Below are positions 13,492 to 25,827 of a DNA stretch of 64,000 bases, one piece after another. The translations under genes were made by a program, and so were the position numbers. The notes beneath the pieces are model-generated. The model saw nothing but the letters and a program-made list of their open reading frames with translations, had not been told where the DNA came from and made no database searches. Origin of the DNA: Hippophae tibetana (taxonomy: Eukaryota; Streptophyta; Magnoliopsida; Rosales; Elaeagnaceae); NCBI GenBank assembly GCA_037013495.1, contig CM072810.1, positions 52,252,843-52,316,842 on the forward strand, read 5' to 3'. Every line of letters begins with the position of its first letter. Position 1 is the stretch's first letter.

Positions 13492-15433
13492 TTGTTACCC
13501 CCCGTGCACGACACAAGTCATTCTAAATGACACTTGGAAACAACATAGAAAGGTTACCCACAACAACAAACCCAGGGATGGTACTTACCTCGGTTGCATC
13601 ATTCCAACTCTTGTAAGCGAACTTCACCTCTAACTTGTGCTTTTATGGGATACAAATCGGAGATCATATTTTGATACCAAACGTAGGAAAATAGTTAATC
13701 CTTCCTTCCTAAATCTTAAGCTTTCAATACGGAACGCTTGAACTGTCACCCTTAATAATCTTTCAAAGCTCACAACAATTCACGAGGATGTTACCCCCCG
13801 TGCACGACACAAGTCATTCTAAATATACTTGCAAACAACAAAGAAAAGGTTACCCACAACAACGAACCCAGGGATGGTACTTACCTCGGTTTCATCATTA
13901 CGTATCTTGTAAGCGAACTTCACCTCTAAGTTGTGCTTTTATGGGATACAAATCGGAGATCATGTTTTGATACCAAACATAGGAAAATAGCTAATCCTTC
14001 CTTCCTAAAGCTTAAGCTTTCAATACGGGACGCTTGAACTGTCACCCTTAATCCTCGTTCAAAGCTCACAACAAGTCACGAGGATGTTACCCCCCCGTGC
14101 ACGACACAAGTCATTCTAAATGACACTTGGAAACAACAAGGAAATGTTACCCACAACAACAAACCCAGGGATGGATACTTACCTCGGTTGCATCATTCCG
14201 TCTGTTGTAAGCGAACTTCACCTCAAACTTGTGCTTTTATGGGATACAAATTCAGAGATCATGTTTTGATAACAAATATTGGAAAAATAGCTAATCCTTC
14301 CTTCCTAAAGCTTAAGCTTCCCATACGGGACGCTTGAACTGCCACCCTTAATCCTCGTTCAAAGCTCACAACAAGTCACGAGGATGTTACCCCCCCGTGC
14401 ACGACACAAGTCATTCTAAATGACACTTGGAAACAACAAGGAAAGGTTACCCACAACAACGAACCCAGGGATGGTACTTACCTCGGTTGCATCATTCCAT
14501 CTCTTGTAAGCGAACTTCACCTCTAACTTGTGCTTTTATGGGATACAAATCGGAGATCATATTTTGATACCAAACGTAGGAAAATAGTTAATCCTTCCTT
14601 CCTAAATCTTAAGCTTTCAATACGGAACGCTTGAACTGTCACCCTTAATAATCTTTCAAAGCTCACAACAATTCACGAGGATGTTACCCCCCGTGCACGA
14701 CACAAGTCATTCTAAATATACTTATAAACAACAAAGAAAAGGTTACCCACAACAACGAACCCAGGGATGGTACTTACCTCGGTTTCATCATTACGTATCT
14801 TGTAAGCGAACTTCACCTCTAAGTTGTGCTTTTATGGGATACAAATCGGAGATCATGTTTTGATACCAAACATAGGAAAATAGCTAATCCTTCCTTCCTA
14901 AAGCTTAAGCTTTCAATACGGGAGGCTTGAACTGTCACCCTTAATCCTCGTTCAAAGCTCACAACAAGTCACGAGGATGTTACCCCCCCGTGCACGACAC
15001 AAGTCATTCTAAATGACACTTGGAAACAACAAGGAAATGTTACCCACAACAACAAACCCAGGGATGGATACTTACCTCGGTTGCATCATTCCGTCTGTTG
15101 TAAGCGAACTTCACCTCGAACTTGTGCTTTTATGGGATACAAATTCGGAGATCATGTTTTGATAACAAATATTGGAAAAATAGCTAATCCTTCCTTCCTA
15201 AAGCTTAAGCTTCCCATACAGGACGCTTGAACTGCCACCCTTAATCCTCGTTCAAAACTCACACCAAGTCACGAGGATGTTACCCCCCCGTGCACGACAC
15301 AAGTCATTCTAAATGACACTTGGAAACAACATAGAAAGGTTACCCACAACAACAAACCCAGGGATGGATACTTACCTCGGTTGCATCATTCCGTCTCTTG
15401 TAAGCGAACTTCACCTCGAACTTGTGCTTTTAT

Positions 15434-18400
15434 CGGACACAAACCTGAGATCATGTTTTGATACCAAACATAGGAAAATAGCTAATCCTTCCTTCCTAAA
15501 GCGTAAGCATTCAATACGGGACGCTTGAACTGCCACCCTTAATCCCCGTTCAAATCTCACAACAAGTCACTAGGATGTTACCCCCCGTGCACGACACAAG
15601 TCATTCTAAATGACACTTGGAAACAACAAGGAAAGGTTACCCACAACAACGAACCCAGGGATGGTACTTACCTCGGTTGCATCATTCCATCTCTTGTAAC
15701 GAACTTTACCTCGAACTTGTGCTTTTATGGGACACAAACCTAAGATCATGTTTTGATACCAAACATAGGAAAATAGCTAATCCTTCCTTCCAAAAGCTTA
15801 AGCTTTCAATACGGGACGCTTGAACTGTCACCCTTAATCCTCGTTCAAAACTCACACCAAGTCACGAGGATGTTACCCCCATGCACGACACAACTCATTC
15901 TAAATGACACATGGAAACAACATAGAAAGGTTACCCACAACAACGAACCCAAGGATGGTACTTACCTCGGTTGCATCATTCCATCTCTTGTAAGCGAACT
16001 TCACCTCGAACTTGTGCTTTTATGGGACACAAATCGGAGATCATGTTTTGATACCAAACATAGGAAAATAGCTAATCCGTCCTTCCTAAAGTGTAAGCTT
16101 TGAATACGGGACGCTTGAACTGCCACCCTTAATCCTCGTTCAAAGCTCACAACAAGTCACTAGGATGTTACCCCCCGTGCAGGACACAAGTCATTCTAAA
16201 TGACACTTGGAAACAATAAAGAAAGGTTACCCACAACAACGATCCCAAGGATGGTACTTACCTCGGTTGCATCATTCCGTCTCTTGTAAGCGAACTTCAC
16301 CTCGAACTTGTGCTTTTATGGGACACAAATCGGAGATCATGTTTTGATACCAAACATAGGAAAATAGCTAATCCTTCCTTCCTAAAGCGTAAGCTTTCAA
16401 TACGGGACGCTTGAACTGCCACCCTTAATCCTCGTTCAAAGCTCACAACAAGTCACGAGGATGTTACCCTCCGTGCACGACACAAGTCATTCTAAATGAC
16501 ACTTGGAAACAATAAAGAAAGGTTACCCACAACAACGAACGCAGGGATGGTACTTACCTCGGTTTCATCATTCCGTCTCTTGTAAGCGAACTTCACCTCT
16601 AAGTTGTGCTTTTATGGGATACAAATCGGAGATCATGTTTTGATACCAAACATAGGAAAATAGCTAATCCTTCCTTGCTAAAGCTTAAGCTTTCAATACG
16701 GGACGCTTGAACTGTCACCCTTAATCCTCGTTCAAAGCTCACAACAAGTCACGAGGATGTTACCCCCCCGTGCACGACACAAGTCATTCTAAATGACACT
16801 TGGAAAAATAGCTAATCCTTCCTTCCTAAAGCTTAAGCTTCCCATACGGGACGCTTGAACTGTCACCCTTAATCCTCGTTCAAAGATCACAACAAGTCAC
16901 GAGGTTGTTACCCCCCGTGCACGACACAAGTCATTCTAAATGACACTTGGAAACAACATAGAAAGGTTACCCACAACAACAAACCCAGGGATGGTACTTA
17001 CCTCGGTTGCATCATTCCAACTCTTGTAAGCGAACTTCACCTCTAACTTGTGCTTTTATGGGATACAAATCGGAGATCATATTTTGATACCAAACGTAGG
17101 AAAATAGTTAATCCTTCCTTCCTAAATCTTAAGCTTTCAATACGGAACGCTTGAACTGTCACCCTTAATAATCTTTCAAAGCTCACAACAATTCACGAGG
17201 ATGTTACCCCCCGTGCACGACACAAGTCATTCTAAATATACTTGCAAACAACAAAGAAAAGGTTACCCACAACAACGAACCCAGGGATGGTACTTACCTC
17301 GGTTTCATCATTACGTATCTTGTAAGCGAACTTCACCTCTAAGTTGTGCTTTTATGGGATACAAATCGGAGATCATGTTTTGATACCAAACATAGGAAAA
17401 TAGCTAATCCTTCCTTCCTAAAGCTTAAGCTTTCAATACGGGACGCTTGAACTGTCACCCTTAATCCTCGTTCAAAGCTCACAACAAGTCACGAGGATGT
17501 TACCCCCCCGTGCACGACACAAGTCATTCTAAATGACACTTGGAAACAACAAGGAAATGTTACCCACAACAACAAACCCAGGGATGGATACTTACCTCGG
17601 TTGCATCATTCCGTCTGTTGTAAGCGAACTTCACCTCAAACTTGTGCTTTTATGGGATACAAATTCAGAGATCATGTTTTGATAACAAATATTGGAAAAA
17701 TAGCTAATCCTTCCTTCCTAAAGCTTAAGCTTCCCATACGGGACGCTTGAACTGCCACCCTTAATCCTCGTTCAAAGCTCACAACAAGTCACGAGGATGT
17801 TACCCCCCCGTGCACGACACAAGTCATTCTAAATGACACTTGGAAACAACAAGGAAAGGTTACCCACAACAACGAACCCAGGGATGGTACTTACCTCGGT
17901 TGCATCATTCCATCTCTTGTAAGCGAACTTCACCTCTAACTTGTGCTTTTATGGGATACAAATCGGAGATCATATTTTGATACCAAACGTAGGAAAATAG
18001 TTAATCCTTCCTTCCTAAATCTTAAGCTTTCAATACGGAACGCTTGAACTGTCACCCTTAATAATCTTTCAAAGCTCACAACAATTCACGAGGATGTTAC
18101 CCCCCGTGCACGACACAAGTCATTCTAAATATACTTATAAACAACAAAGAAAAGGTTACCCACAACAACGAACCCAGGGATGGTACTTACCTCGGTTTCA
18201 TCATTACGTATCTTGTAAGCGAACTTCACCTCTAAGTTGTGCTTTTATGGGATACAAATCGGAGATCATGTTTTGATACCAAACATAGGAAAATAGCTAA
18301 TCCTTCCTTCCTAAAGCTTAAGCTTTCAATACGGGAGGCTTGAACTGTCACCCTTAATCCTCGTTCAAAGCTCACAACAAGTCACGAGGATGTTACCCCC

Positions 18401-18669
18401 CCGTGCACGACACAAGTCATTCTAAATGACACTTGGAAACAACAAGGAAATGATACCCACAACAACAAACCCAGGGATGGATACTTACCTCGGTTGCATC
18501 ATTCCGTCTGTTGTAAGCGAACTTCACCTCGAACTTGTGCTTTTATGGGATACAAATTCGGAGATCATGTTTTGATAACAAATATTGGAAAAATAGCTAA
18601 TCCTTCCTTCCTAAAGCTTAAGCTTCCAATACAGGACGCTTGAACTGCCACCCTTAATCCTCGTTCAAA
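15434..18669 (+). repeat. Satellite block A3, repeat of 12021-15256
   Basis: Offset 3,413 bp. Unit starts: 15575, 15870, 16165, 16461, 16757 (half-unit), 16905, 17201, 17497, 17797, 18094, 18390. Block A2 stops at 15433 and the sequence restarts as if at 12021, so 12021-15433 is tandemly duplicated. Unlike A1 versus A2, substitutions are visible: 15894 (g to c), 16161 (a to t), 18453 (t to a) and 18628 (c to a) relative to bases 3,413 upstream. Similarity of this kind ends at 18670. Confidence 0.9.
16757..16904 (+). repeat. Half-length monomer, copy in block A3
   Basis: Same deletion and junction at about 16800-16806, 3,413 bp from the A2 copy. The intact equivalent of this unit is at 19874-20173. 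Confidence 0.9.
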
Positions 18670-21363
18670 GCTCACAACAAGTCACGAGGATGTTACCCCC
18701 CCGTGCACGACACAAGTCATTCTAAATGAGACTTGGAAACAACAAGGAAAGGTTACCCACAACAACGAACCCAGGGATGGTAATTACCTCGGTTGCATCA
18801 TTCCATCTCTTGTAAGCGAACTTTACCTCGAACTTGTGCTTTTATGGGACACAAACCTGAGATCATGTTTTGATACCAAACATAGGAAAATAGCTAATCC
18901 TTCCTTCCAAAAGCGTAAGCTTTCAATACGGGACGCTTGAACTGCCACCCTTAATCCTCGTTCAAAGCTCACAACAAGTCACGAGGATGTTACCCCCATG
19001 CACGACACAAGTCATTCTAAATGACACATGGAAACAACATAGAAAGGTTACCCACAACAACGAACCCAAGGATGGTACTTACCTCGGTTGCATCATTCCG
19101 TCTCTTGTAAGCGAACTTCACCTCGAACTTGTGCTTTTATGGGACACAAATCGGAGATCATGTTTTGATACCAAACATAGGAAAATAGCTAATCCTTCCT
19201 TCCTAAAGCGTAAGCTTTCAATACGGGACACTTGAGCTGCCACCCTTAATCCTCGTTCTAAGCTCACAACAAGTCACGAGGATGTTACCCCCCGTGCATG
19301 ACACAAGTCATTCTAAATGACACTTGGAAACAATAAAGAAAGGTTACCCACAACAACGATCCAAAGGATGGTACTTACCTCGGTTGCATCATTCCGTCTC
19401 TTGTAAGCGAACTTCACCTCGAACTTGTGCTTTTATGGGACACAAATCGGAGATCATGTTTTGATACCAAACATAGGAAAATAGCTAATCCTTCCTTCCT
19501 AAAGCGTAAGCTTTCAATACGGGACGCTTGAACTGCCACCCTTAATCCTCGTTCAAAGCTCACAACAAGTCACGAGGATGTTACCCTCCGTGCACGACAC
19601 AAGTCATTCTAAATGACACTTGGAAACAATAAAGAAAGGTTACCCACAACAACGAACGCAGGGATGGTACTTACCTCGGTTTCATCATTCCGTCTCTTGT
19701 AAGCGAACTTCACCTCTAAGTTGTGCTTTTATGGGATACAAATCGGAGATCATGTTTTGATACCAAACATAGGAAAATAGCTAATCCTTCCTTGCTAAAG
19801 CTTAAGCTTTCAATACGGGACGCTTGAACTGTCACCCTTAATCCTCGTTCAAAGCTCACAACAAGTCACGAGGATGTTACCCCCCCGTGCACGACACAAG
19901 TCCTTCTAAATGACACTTGGAAACAACAAGGAAAGGTTACCCACAACAACAAACCCAGGGATGGATACTTACCTCGGTTGCATCATTCCATCTCTTGTAA
20001 GCGAACTTCACCTTGAACTTGTGCTTTTATGGGATTCAAATTCGGAGATCATGTTTAGATAACAAATATTGGAAAAATAGCTAATCCTTCCTTCCTAAAG
20101 CTTAAGCTTCCCATACGGGACGCTTGAACTGTCACCCTTAATCCTCGTTCAAAGATCACAACAAGTCACGAGGTTGTTACCCCCCGTGCACGACACAAAT
20201 CATTCTAAATGACACTTGGAAACAACATAGAAAGGTTACCCACAACAACAAACCCAGGGATGGTACTTACCTCGGTTGCATCATTCCAACTCTTGTAAGC
20301 GAACTTCACCTCTAACTTGTGCTTTTATGGGATACAAATCGGAGATCATATTTGGATACCAAACGTAGGAAAATAGTTAATCCTTCCTTCCTAAATCTTA
20401 AGCTTTCAATACGGAACACTTGAACTGTCACCCTTAATAATCTTTCAAAGCTCACAACAAGTGACGGGGATGTTACCCCCCGTGCACGACACAAGTCATT
20501 CTAAATATACTTGCAAACAACAAAGAAAAGGTTACCCACAACAACGAACCCAGGGATGGTACTTACCTCGGTTTCATCATTACGTATCGTGTAAGCGAAC
20601 TTCACCTCTAAGTTGTGCTTTTATGGGATACAAATCGGAGATCATGTTTTGATACCAAACATAGGAAAATAGCTAATCCTTCCTTCCTAAAGCTTAAACT
20701 TTCAATACGGGACGCTTGAACTGTCACCCTTAATCCTCGTTCAAAGCTCACAACAAGTCACGAGGATGTTACCCCCCCGTGCACGACACAAGTCATTCTA
20801 AATGACACTTGGAAACAACAAGGAAATGTTACCCACAATAACAAACCCAGGGATGGATACTTACCTCGGTTGCATCATTCCGTCTGTTGTAAGCGAACTT
20901 CACCTCGAACTTGTGCTTTTATGGGATACAAATTCGGAGATCATGTTTAGATAACAAATATTGGAAAAATAGCTAATCCTTCCTTCCTAAAGCTTAAGCT
21001 TTCAATACGGAACGCTTGAACTGTCACCCTTAATAATCTTTCAAAGCTCACAACAAGTCACGAGGATGTTACCCCCCGTGCACGACACAAGTCATTCTAA
21101 ATGACACTTGGAAACAACAAAGAAAAGGTTACCCACAACAACGAACACAGGGATGGTACTTACCTCGGTTTCATCATTACGTATCTTGTAAGCGAACTTC
21201 ACCTCTAAGTTGTGCTTTTATGGGATACAAATCGGAGATCATGTTTTGATACCAAACATAGGAAAAATAGCTAATCCTTCCTTCCTAAAGCTTAAGCTTT
21301 CAATACGGGACGCTTGAACTGTCACCCTTAATCCTCGTTCAAAGCTCACAACAAGTCACGAGG
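18670..21363 (+). repeat. Older paralog of block A, 9 monomers
   Basis: Unit starts: 18690, 18987, 19282, 19578, 19874, 20174, 20470, 20766, 21066. Units 18987-20766 follow the same order of variants as 3396-5023: 'cccccatgc', then 'gatcc' with 'aagg', then 'ccctccgtg', then 'ttgttacc', then 'ctaaatatacttgc'. More substitutions separate them than separate A1, A2 and A3. The unit at 19874 is full length (300 bp) where A1-A3 have the 148-bp half-unit, so this stretch preserves the pre-deletion arrangement. The two 'ttggaaa' strings are at 19917 and 20069, 152 bp apart. Confidence 0.85.
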
Positions 21364-21383
21364 ATGTTACCCCCCCGTGCACG

Positions 21384-21410
21384 ACACAAGTCATTCTAAA
21401 TGACACTTGG
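21384..21410 (+). other. Hairpin-forming dyad in the monomer (representative)
   Basis: At 21390-21404 GTCATT and AATGAC flank a 3-base loop CTA. The stem can extend by CAA/TTG with a two-base AC bulge. It is present in most units. The variants seen usually touch the distal arm ('actcgg', 'acatgg') or break the core in a few units (for example 'ttgtaaatgtc' at 425 and 1614). Known: short dyad symmetries are enriched in centromeric satellites lacking CENP-B boxes. A function here is only inferred. Confidence 0.6.
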
Positions 21411-21583
21411 AAACAACAAGGAAAGGTTACCCACAACAACGAACCCAGGGATGGTACTTACCTCGGTTGCATCATTCCGTCTCTTGTAAGCGAACTTCAC
21501 CCCTAAGTTGTGCTTTTATGGGATACAAATCGGAGATCATGTTTTGATACCAAACATAGGAAAATAGCTAATCCTTCCTACCT

Positions 21584-21597
21584 AAAGCTTAAGCTTT
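21584..21597 (+). other. 14-bp perfect palindrome with two HindIII sites (representative)
   Basis: AAAGCTTAAGCTTT reads the same on both strands and contains two abutting AAGCTT sites and a central CTTAAG. Many units keep it. One variant class has GCGTAAGC instead and another has ATCTTAAGC, each losing one or both HindIII sites. A HindIII digest should therefore give a ladder on a 297-bp step rather than pure monomer. Confidence 0.8.
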
Positions 21598-23746
21598 CAA
21601 TACGGGACGCTTGAACTGTCACCCTTAATCCTCTTTCAAAGCTCACAACAAGTCACGAGGATGTTACCCCCCCCGTGCACGACACAAGTCATTCTAAATG
21701 ACACTTGGAAACAACATAGAAAGGTTACCCACAACAACAAACCCAGGGAAGGATACTTACCTCGGTTGCATCATTCCGTCTCTTGTAAACGAAATTCACC
21801 TCGAACTTGTCCTTTTATGGGATACAAATTCGGAGATCATGTTTTGATAACAAATATAGGAAAAATAGCTAATCCTTCCTTCTTAAAGCTTAAGCTTCCC
21901 ATACGGGACGCTTGAACTGTCACCCTTAATCCTCGTTCAAAGATCACAACAAGTCACGAGGCTGTTACCCCCCGTGCACGACACAAGTCATTCTAAATGA
22001 CACTTGGAAACAACAAAGAAAGGTTACCCACAACAACGAACCCAGGGATGGTACTTACCTCGGTTTCATCATTCCGTCTCTTATAAGCGAACTTCACCTC
22101 TAAGTTGTGCTTTTATGGGATACAAATCGGAGATCATGTTTTGATACCAAACATAGGAAAATAGCTAATCCTTCCTTTCTAAAGCTTAAGATTTCAATAC
22201 GGGACGTTTGAACTGTCACCCTTAATCCTCGTTCAAAGCTCACAACAAGTCACGAGGATGTTACCCCCCCGTGCACGACACAAGTCATTCTAAATGACAC
22301 TTGGAAACAACAAGGAAAGGTTACCAACAACAACAAACCCAGGGATGGATACTTACCTCGGTTGCATCATTCCGTCTCTTGTAAGCGAACTTCACCTCGA
22401 ATTGTGCTTTTATGGGATACAAATTCGGAGATCATGTTTTGATAACAAATATTGGAAAAATAGCTAATCCTTCCTTCCTAAATCTTAATCTTCCCATACG
22501 GGACGCTTGAACTGTCACCCTTAATCCTCGTTCAAAGATCACAACAAGTCACGAGGCTGTTACCCCCCCGTGCATGACACAAGTCATTCTAAATGACACT
22601 TGGAAACAACAAAGAAAGGTTACCGACAACAACAAACCCAGGGATGGTACTTACCTCGGTTGCATCATTACGTCTCTTGTAAGCGAACTTCACCTCTAAC
22701 TTGTGCTTTTATGGGATACAAATCGGATATCATGTTTTGATACCAAACATAGGAAAATAGCTAATCCTTCCTTCCTAAAGCTTAAGCTTTCAATACGGGA
22801 CACTTGAACTGTCACCCTTAATCCTCGTTCAAAGCTCACAACAAGTCACGAGGATGTTACGCCCCCGTGCACGACACAAGTTATTCTAAATGACACTTGG
22901 AAACAACAAGGAAAGGTTACCCACAACAACGAACCCAGGGATGGTACTTACCTCGGTTGCATCATTCCGTCTCTTGTAAGCGAACTTCACCCCTAAGTTG
23001 TGCTTTTATGGGAAACAAATCGGAGATCATGTTTTGATACCAAACATAGGAAAATAGCTAATCCTTCCTACCTAAAGCTTAAGCTTTCAATACGGGACGC
23101 TTGAACTGTCACCCTTAATCCTCTTTCAAAGCTCACAACAAGTCACGAGGATGTTACCCCCCCGTGCACGACACAAGTCATTCTAAATGACACTTGGAAA
23201 CAACATAGAAAGGTTACCCACAACAACAAACCCAGGGAAGGATACTTACCTCGGTTGCATCATTCCGTCTCTTGTAAACGAAATTCACCTCGAACTTGTC
23301 CTTTTATGGGATACAAATTCGGAGATCATGTTTTGATAACAAATATAGGAAAAATAGCTAATCCTTCCTTCTTAAAGCTTAAGCTTCCCATACGGGACGC
23401 TTGAACTGTCACCCTTAATCCTCGTTCAAAGATCACAACAAGTCACGAGGCTGTTACCCCCCGTGCACGACACAAATCAATCTAAATGACACTTGGAAAC
23501 AACAAAGAAAGGTTACCCACAACAACGAACCCAGGGATGGTACTTACCTCGGTTTCATCATTCCGTCTCTTATAAGCGAACTTCACCTCTAAGTTGTGCT
23601 TTTATGGGATACAAATCGGAGATCATGTTTTGATACCAAACATAGGAAAATAGCTAATCCTTCCTTCCTAAAGCTTAAGCTTTCAATACGGGACGTTTGA
23701 ACTGTCACCCTTAATCCTCGTTCAAAGCTCACAACAAGTCACGAGG

Positions 23747-25827
23747 ATGTTACCCCCCCGTGCACGACACAAGTCATTCTAAATGACACTTGGAAACAAC
23801 AAGGAAAGGTTACCAACAACAACAAACCCAGGGATGGATACTTACCTCGGTTGCATCATTCCGTCTCTTGTAAGCGAACTTCACCTCGAATTGTGCTTTT
23901 ATGGGATACAAATTCGGAGATCATGTTTTGATAACAAATATTGGAAAAATAGCTAATCCTTCCTTCCTAAATCTTAATCTTCCCATACGGGACGCTTGAA
24001 CTGTCACCCTTAATCCTCGTTCAAAGATCACAACAAGTCACGAGGCTGTTACCCCCCGTGCATGACACAAGTCATTCTAAATGACACTTGGAAACAACAA
24101 AGAAAGGTTACCGACAACAACAAACCCAGGGATGGTACTTACCTCGGTTGCATCATTACGTCTCTTGTAAGCGAACTTCACCTCTAACTTGTGCTTTTAT
24201 GGGATACAAATCGGATATCATGTTTTGATACCAAACATAGGAAAATAGCTAATCCTTCCTTCCTAAAGCTTAAGCTTTCAATACGGGACACTTGAACTGT
24301 CACCCTTAATCCTCGTTCAAAGCTCACAACAAGTCACGAGGATGTTACGCCCCCGTGCACGACACAAGTTATTCTAAATGACACTTGGAAACAACAAGGA
24401 AAGGTTACCCACAACAACGTACCCAGGGATGGTACTTACCTCGGTTGCATCATTCCGTCTCTTGTAAGCGAACTTCACCCCTAAGTTGTGATTTTATGGG
24501 AAACAAATCGGAGATCATGTTTTGATACCAAACATAGGAAAATAGCTAATCCTTCCTACCTAAAGCTTAAGCTTTCAATACGGGACGCTTGAACTGTCAC
24601 CCTTAATCCTCTTTCAAAGCTCACAACAAGTCACGAGGATGTTACCCCCCCGTGCACGACACAAGTCATTCTAAATGACACTTGGAAACAACATAGAATG
24701 GTTACCCACAACAACAAACCCAGGGATGGATACTTACCTCGGTTGCATCATTCCGTCTCTTGTAAACGAAATTCACCTCGAACTTGTCCTTTTATGGGAT
24801 ACAAATCGGATATCATATTTTGATAACAAATATAGGAAAAATAGCTAATCCTTCCTTCTTAAAGCTTAAGCTTCCCATACGGGACGCTTGAACTGTCACC
24901 CTTAATCCTCGTTCAAAGATCACAACAAGTCACGAGGCTGTTACCCCCCGTGCACGACACAAATCAATCTAAATGACACTTGGAAACAACAAAGAAAGGT
25001 TACCCACAACAACGAACCCAGGGATGGTACTTACCTCGGTTTCATCATTCCGTCTCTTTTAAGCGAACTTCACCTCTAAGTTGTGCTTTTATGGGATACA
25101 AATCGGAGATCATGTTTTGATACCAAACATAGGAAAATAGCTAATCCTTCCTTCCTAAAGCTTAAGCTTTCAATACGTGACGCTTGAACTGTCACCCTTA
25201 ATCCTCGTTCAAAGCTCACAACAAGTCACGCGGATGTTACCCCCCCGTGCACGACACAAGTCATTCTAAATGACACTCGGAAACAACAAGGAAAGGTTAC
25301 CCATAACAACGAACCCAGGGATGGTACTTACCTCGGTTGCATCATTCCGTCTCTTGTAAGCGAACTTCACCTCGAATTGTGCTTTTATGGGATACAAATT
25401 CGGAGATCATGTTTTGATAACAAATATTGGAAAAATAGCTAATACTTCCTTCCTAAAGCTTAAGCTTCCCATATGGGACGCTTGAACTATCACCCTTAAT
25501 CCTCGTTCAAAGATCACAACAAGTCACGAGGCTGTTACCCCCCGTGCACGACACAAGTCATTCTAAATGACACTTGGAAACAACATAGAAAGGTTACCCA
25601 CAACAACAAACCCAGGGATGGTACTTACCTCGGTTGCATCATTCCAACTCTTGTAAGCGAACTTCACCTCTAACTTGTGCTTTTATGGGATACAAATCGG
25701 AGATCATATTTTGATACCAAACGTAGGAAAATAGTTAATCCTTCCTTCCTAAATCTTAAGCTTTTAATACGGGACGCTTGAACTGTCACCCTTAATCCTC
25801 TTTCAAAGCTCACAACAAGTCACGAGG
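23747..25827 (+). repeat. 12-mer-offset segment, source of 27311-29390
   Basis: Unit starts 23747, 24046, 24342, 24639, 24938, 25234 and 25532 recur at +3,564 bp (12 monomers) as 27311, 27610, 27906, 28203, 28502, 28798 and 29096. Shared marks include 'ggttaccaac', 'gtgcatgac', 'ttacgccccc', 'cggatatcatattttgataac' (split between units 24639 and 28203) and 'tacgtgacgc' (25177 and 28741). Which copy is older cannot be told here. Confidence 0.8.

Larger units (their letters stand above)
9062..15433 (+). repeat. Large satellite block A2, repeat of 1-6372
   Basis: Offset 9,061 bp. Unit starts: 9190, 9486, 9782, 10082, 10378, 10675, 10971, 11271, 11567, 11864, 12162, 12457, 12752, 13048, 13344 (half-unit), 13492, 13788, 14084, 14384, 14681, 14977, 15277. 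It carries the same internal 1,189-bp duplication, the same half-unit and the same rare variants as 1-6372. The first base that departs from the first copy is 15434, where 'ttttatg' becomes 'ttttatc'. Near-identity over 6.4 kb implies a very recent event or an assembly duplication. Confidence 0.92.
21364..21660 (+). repeat. Representative 297-bp monomer (reference for unit coordinates)
   Basis: This unit differs from my hand consensus at about three bases. Counting its first base as unit position 1: C-run 7-13; palindrome GTGCAC 14-19; hairpin GTCATT-CTA-AATGAC 27-41; GGTTACC 62-68; pyrimidine stretch TCCTTCCTTCCT 209-220; 14-bp palindrome 221-234 holding two abutting HindIII sites; interrupted inverted repeat TTCAA/TTGAA 233-252. 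About 11 CpG per unit against about 14 expected from base composition. Main variable sites across the array: six or seven C in the run; GTTGCAT or GTTTCAT near 103-109; CTCTAAGTTG or CTCGAACTTG near 137-147; a 300-bp class with AACAAATATTGG replacing ACCAAACATAGG near 185-197; GCGTAAGC or GCTTAAGC near 224-231. The choice of unit start is arbitrary. Confidence 0.93.
21364..25233 (+). repeat. 5-monomer higher-order repeat, ~1,489 bp period, 2.6 copies
   Basis: Unit starts: 21364, 21661, 21962, 22258, 22557; 22854, 23151, 23451, 23747, 24046; 24342, 24639, 24938. Matching positions share rare variants: 'gaaattcacc' with 'aacttgtcc' in the second unit, 'cttataagcg' in the third, 'ggttaccaac' in the fourth, 'gtgcatgac' with 'ggttaccgac' in the fifth, and 'ttacgccccc' with 'agttattc' in the first unit of copies two and three. 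The pattern breaks at about 25234. Confidence 0.85.

Noticed and set aside
20312-20494. A 60-codon open frame on the minus strand
   Set aside because: Opened by a few substitutions in two adjacent units. It is absent from almost all other units and has no family resemblance.
21580-21610. Possible CENP-B box around 'caatacgggac'
   Set aside because: Only the CGGGA end agrees with the CENP-B box. The essential TTCG half and its spacing are absent.
21634-21642. Pol III box-B-like GTTCAAAGC at unit position 271-279 (tRNA or SINE origin of the monomer)
   Set aside because: This unit itself reads CTTTCAAAGC, most others CGTTCAAAGC. The core matches GWTCRANNC, but there is no acceptable box A 30-60 bp upstream, no cloverleaf and no A-rich tail. 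A match of this length is not unlikely by chance in 297 bp.
21364-21660. Monomer as an internal dimer of two ~148-bp halves
   Set aside because: Only short resemblances between the halves ('cacaacaa', 'gaact' followed by 'tcacc') at inconsistent offsets. The half-unit is explained by a deletion.
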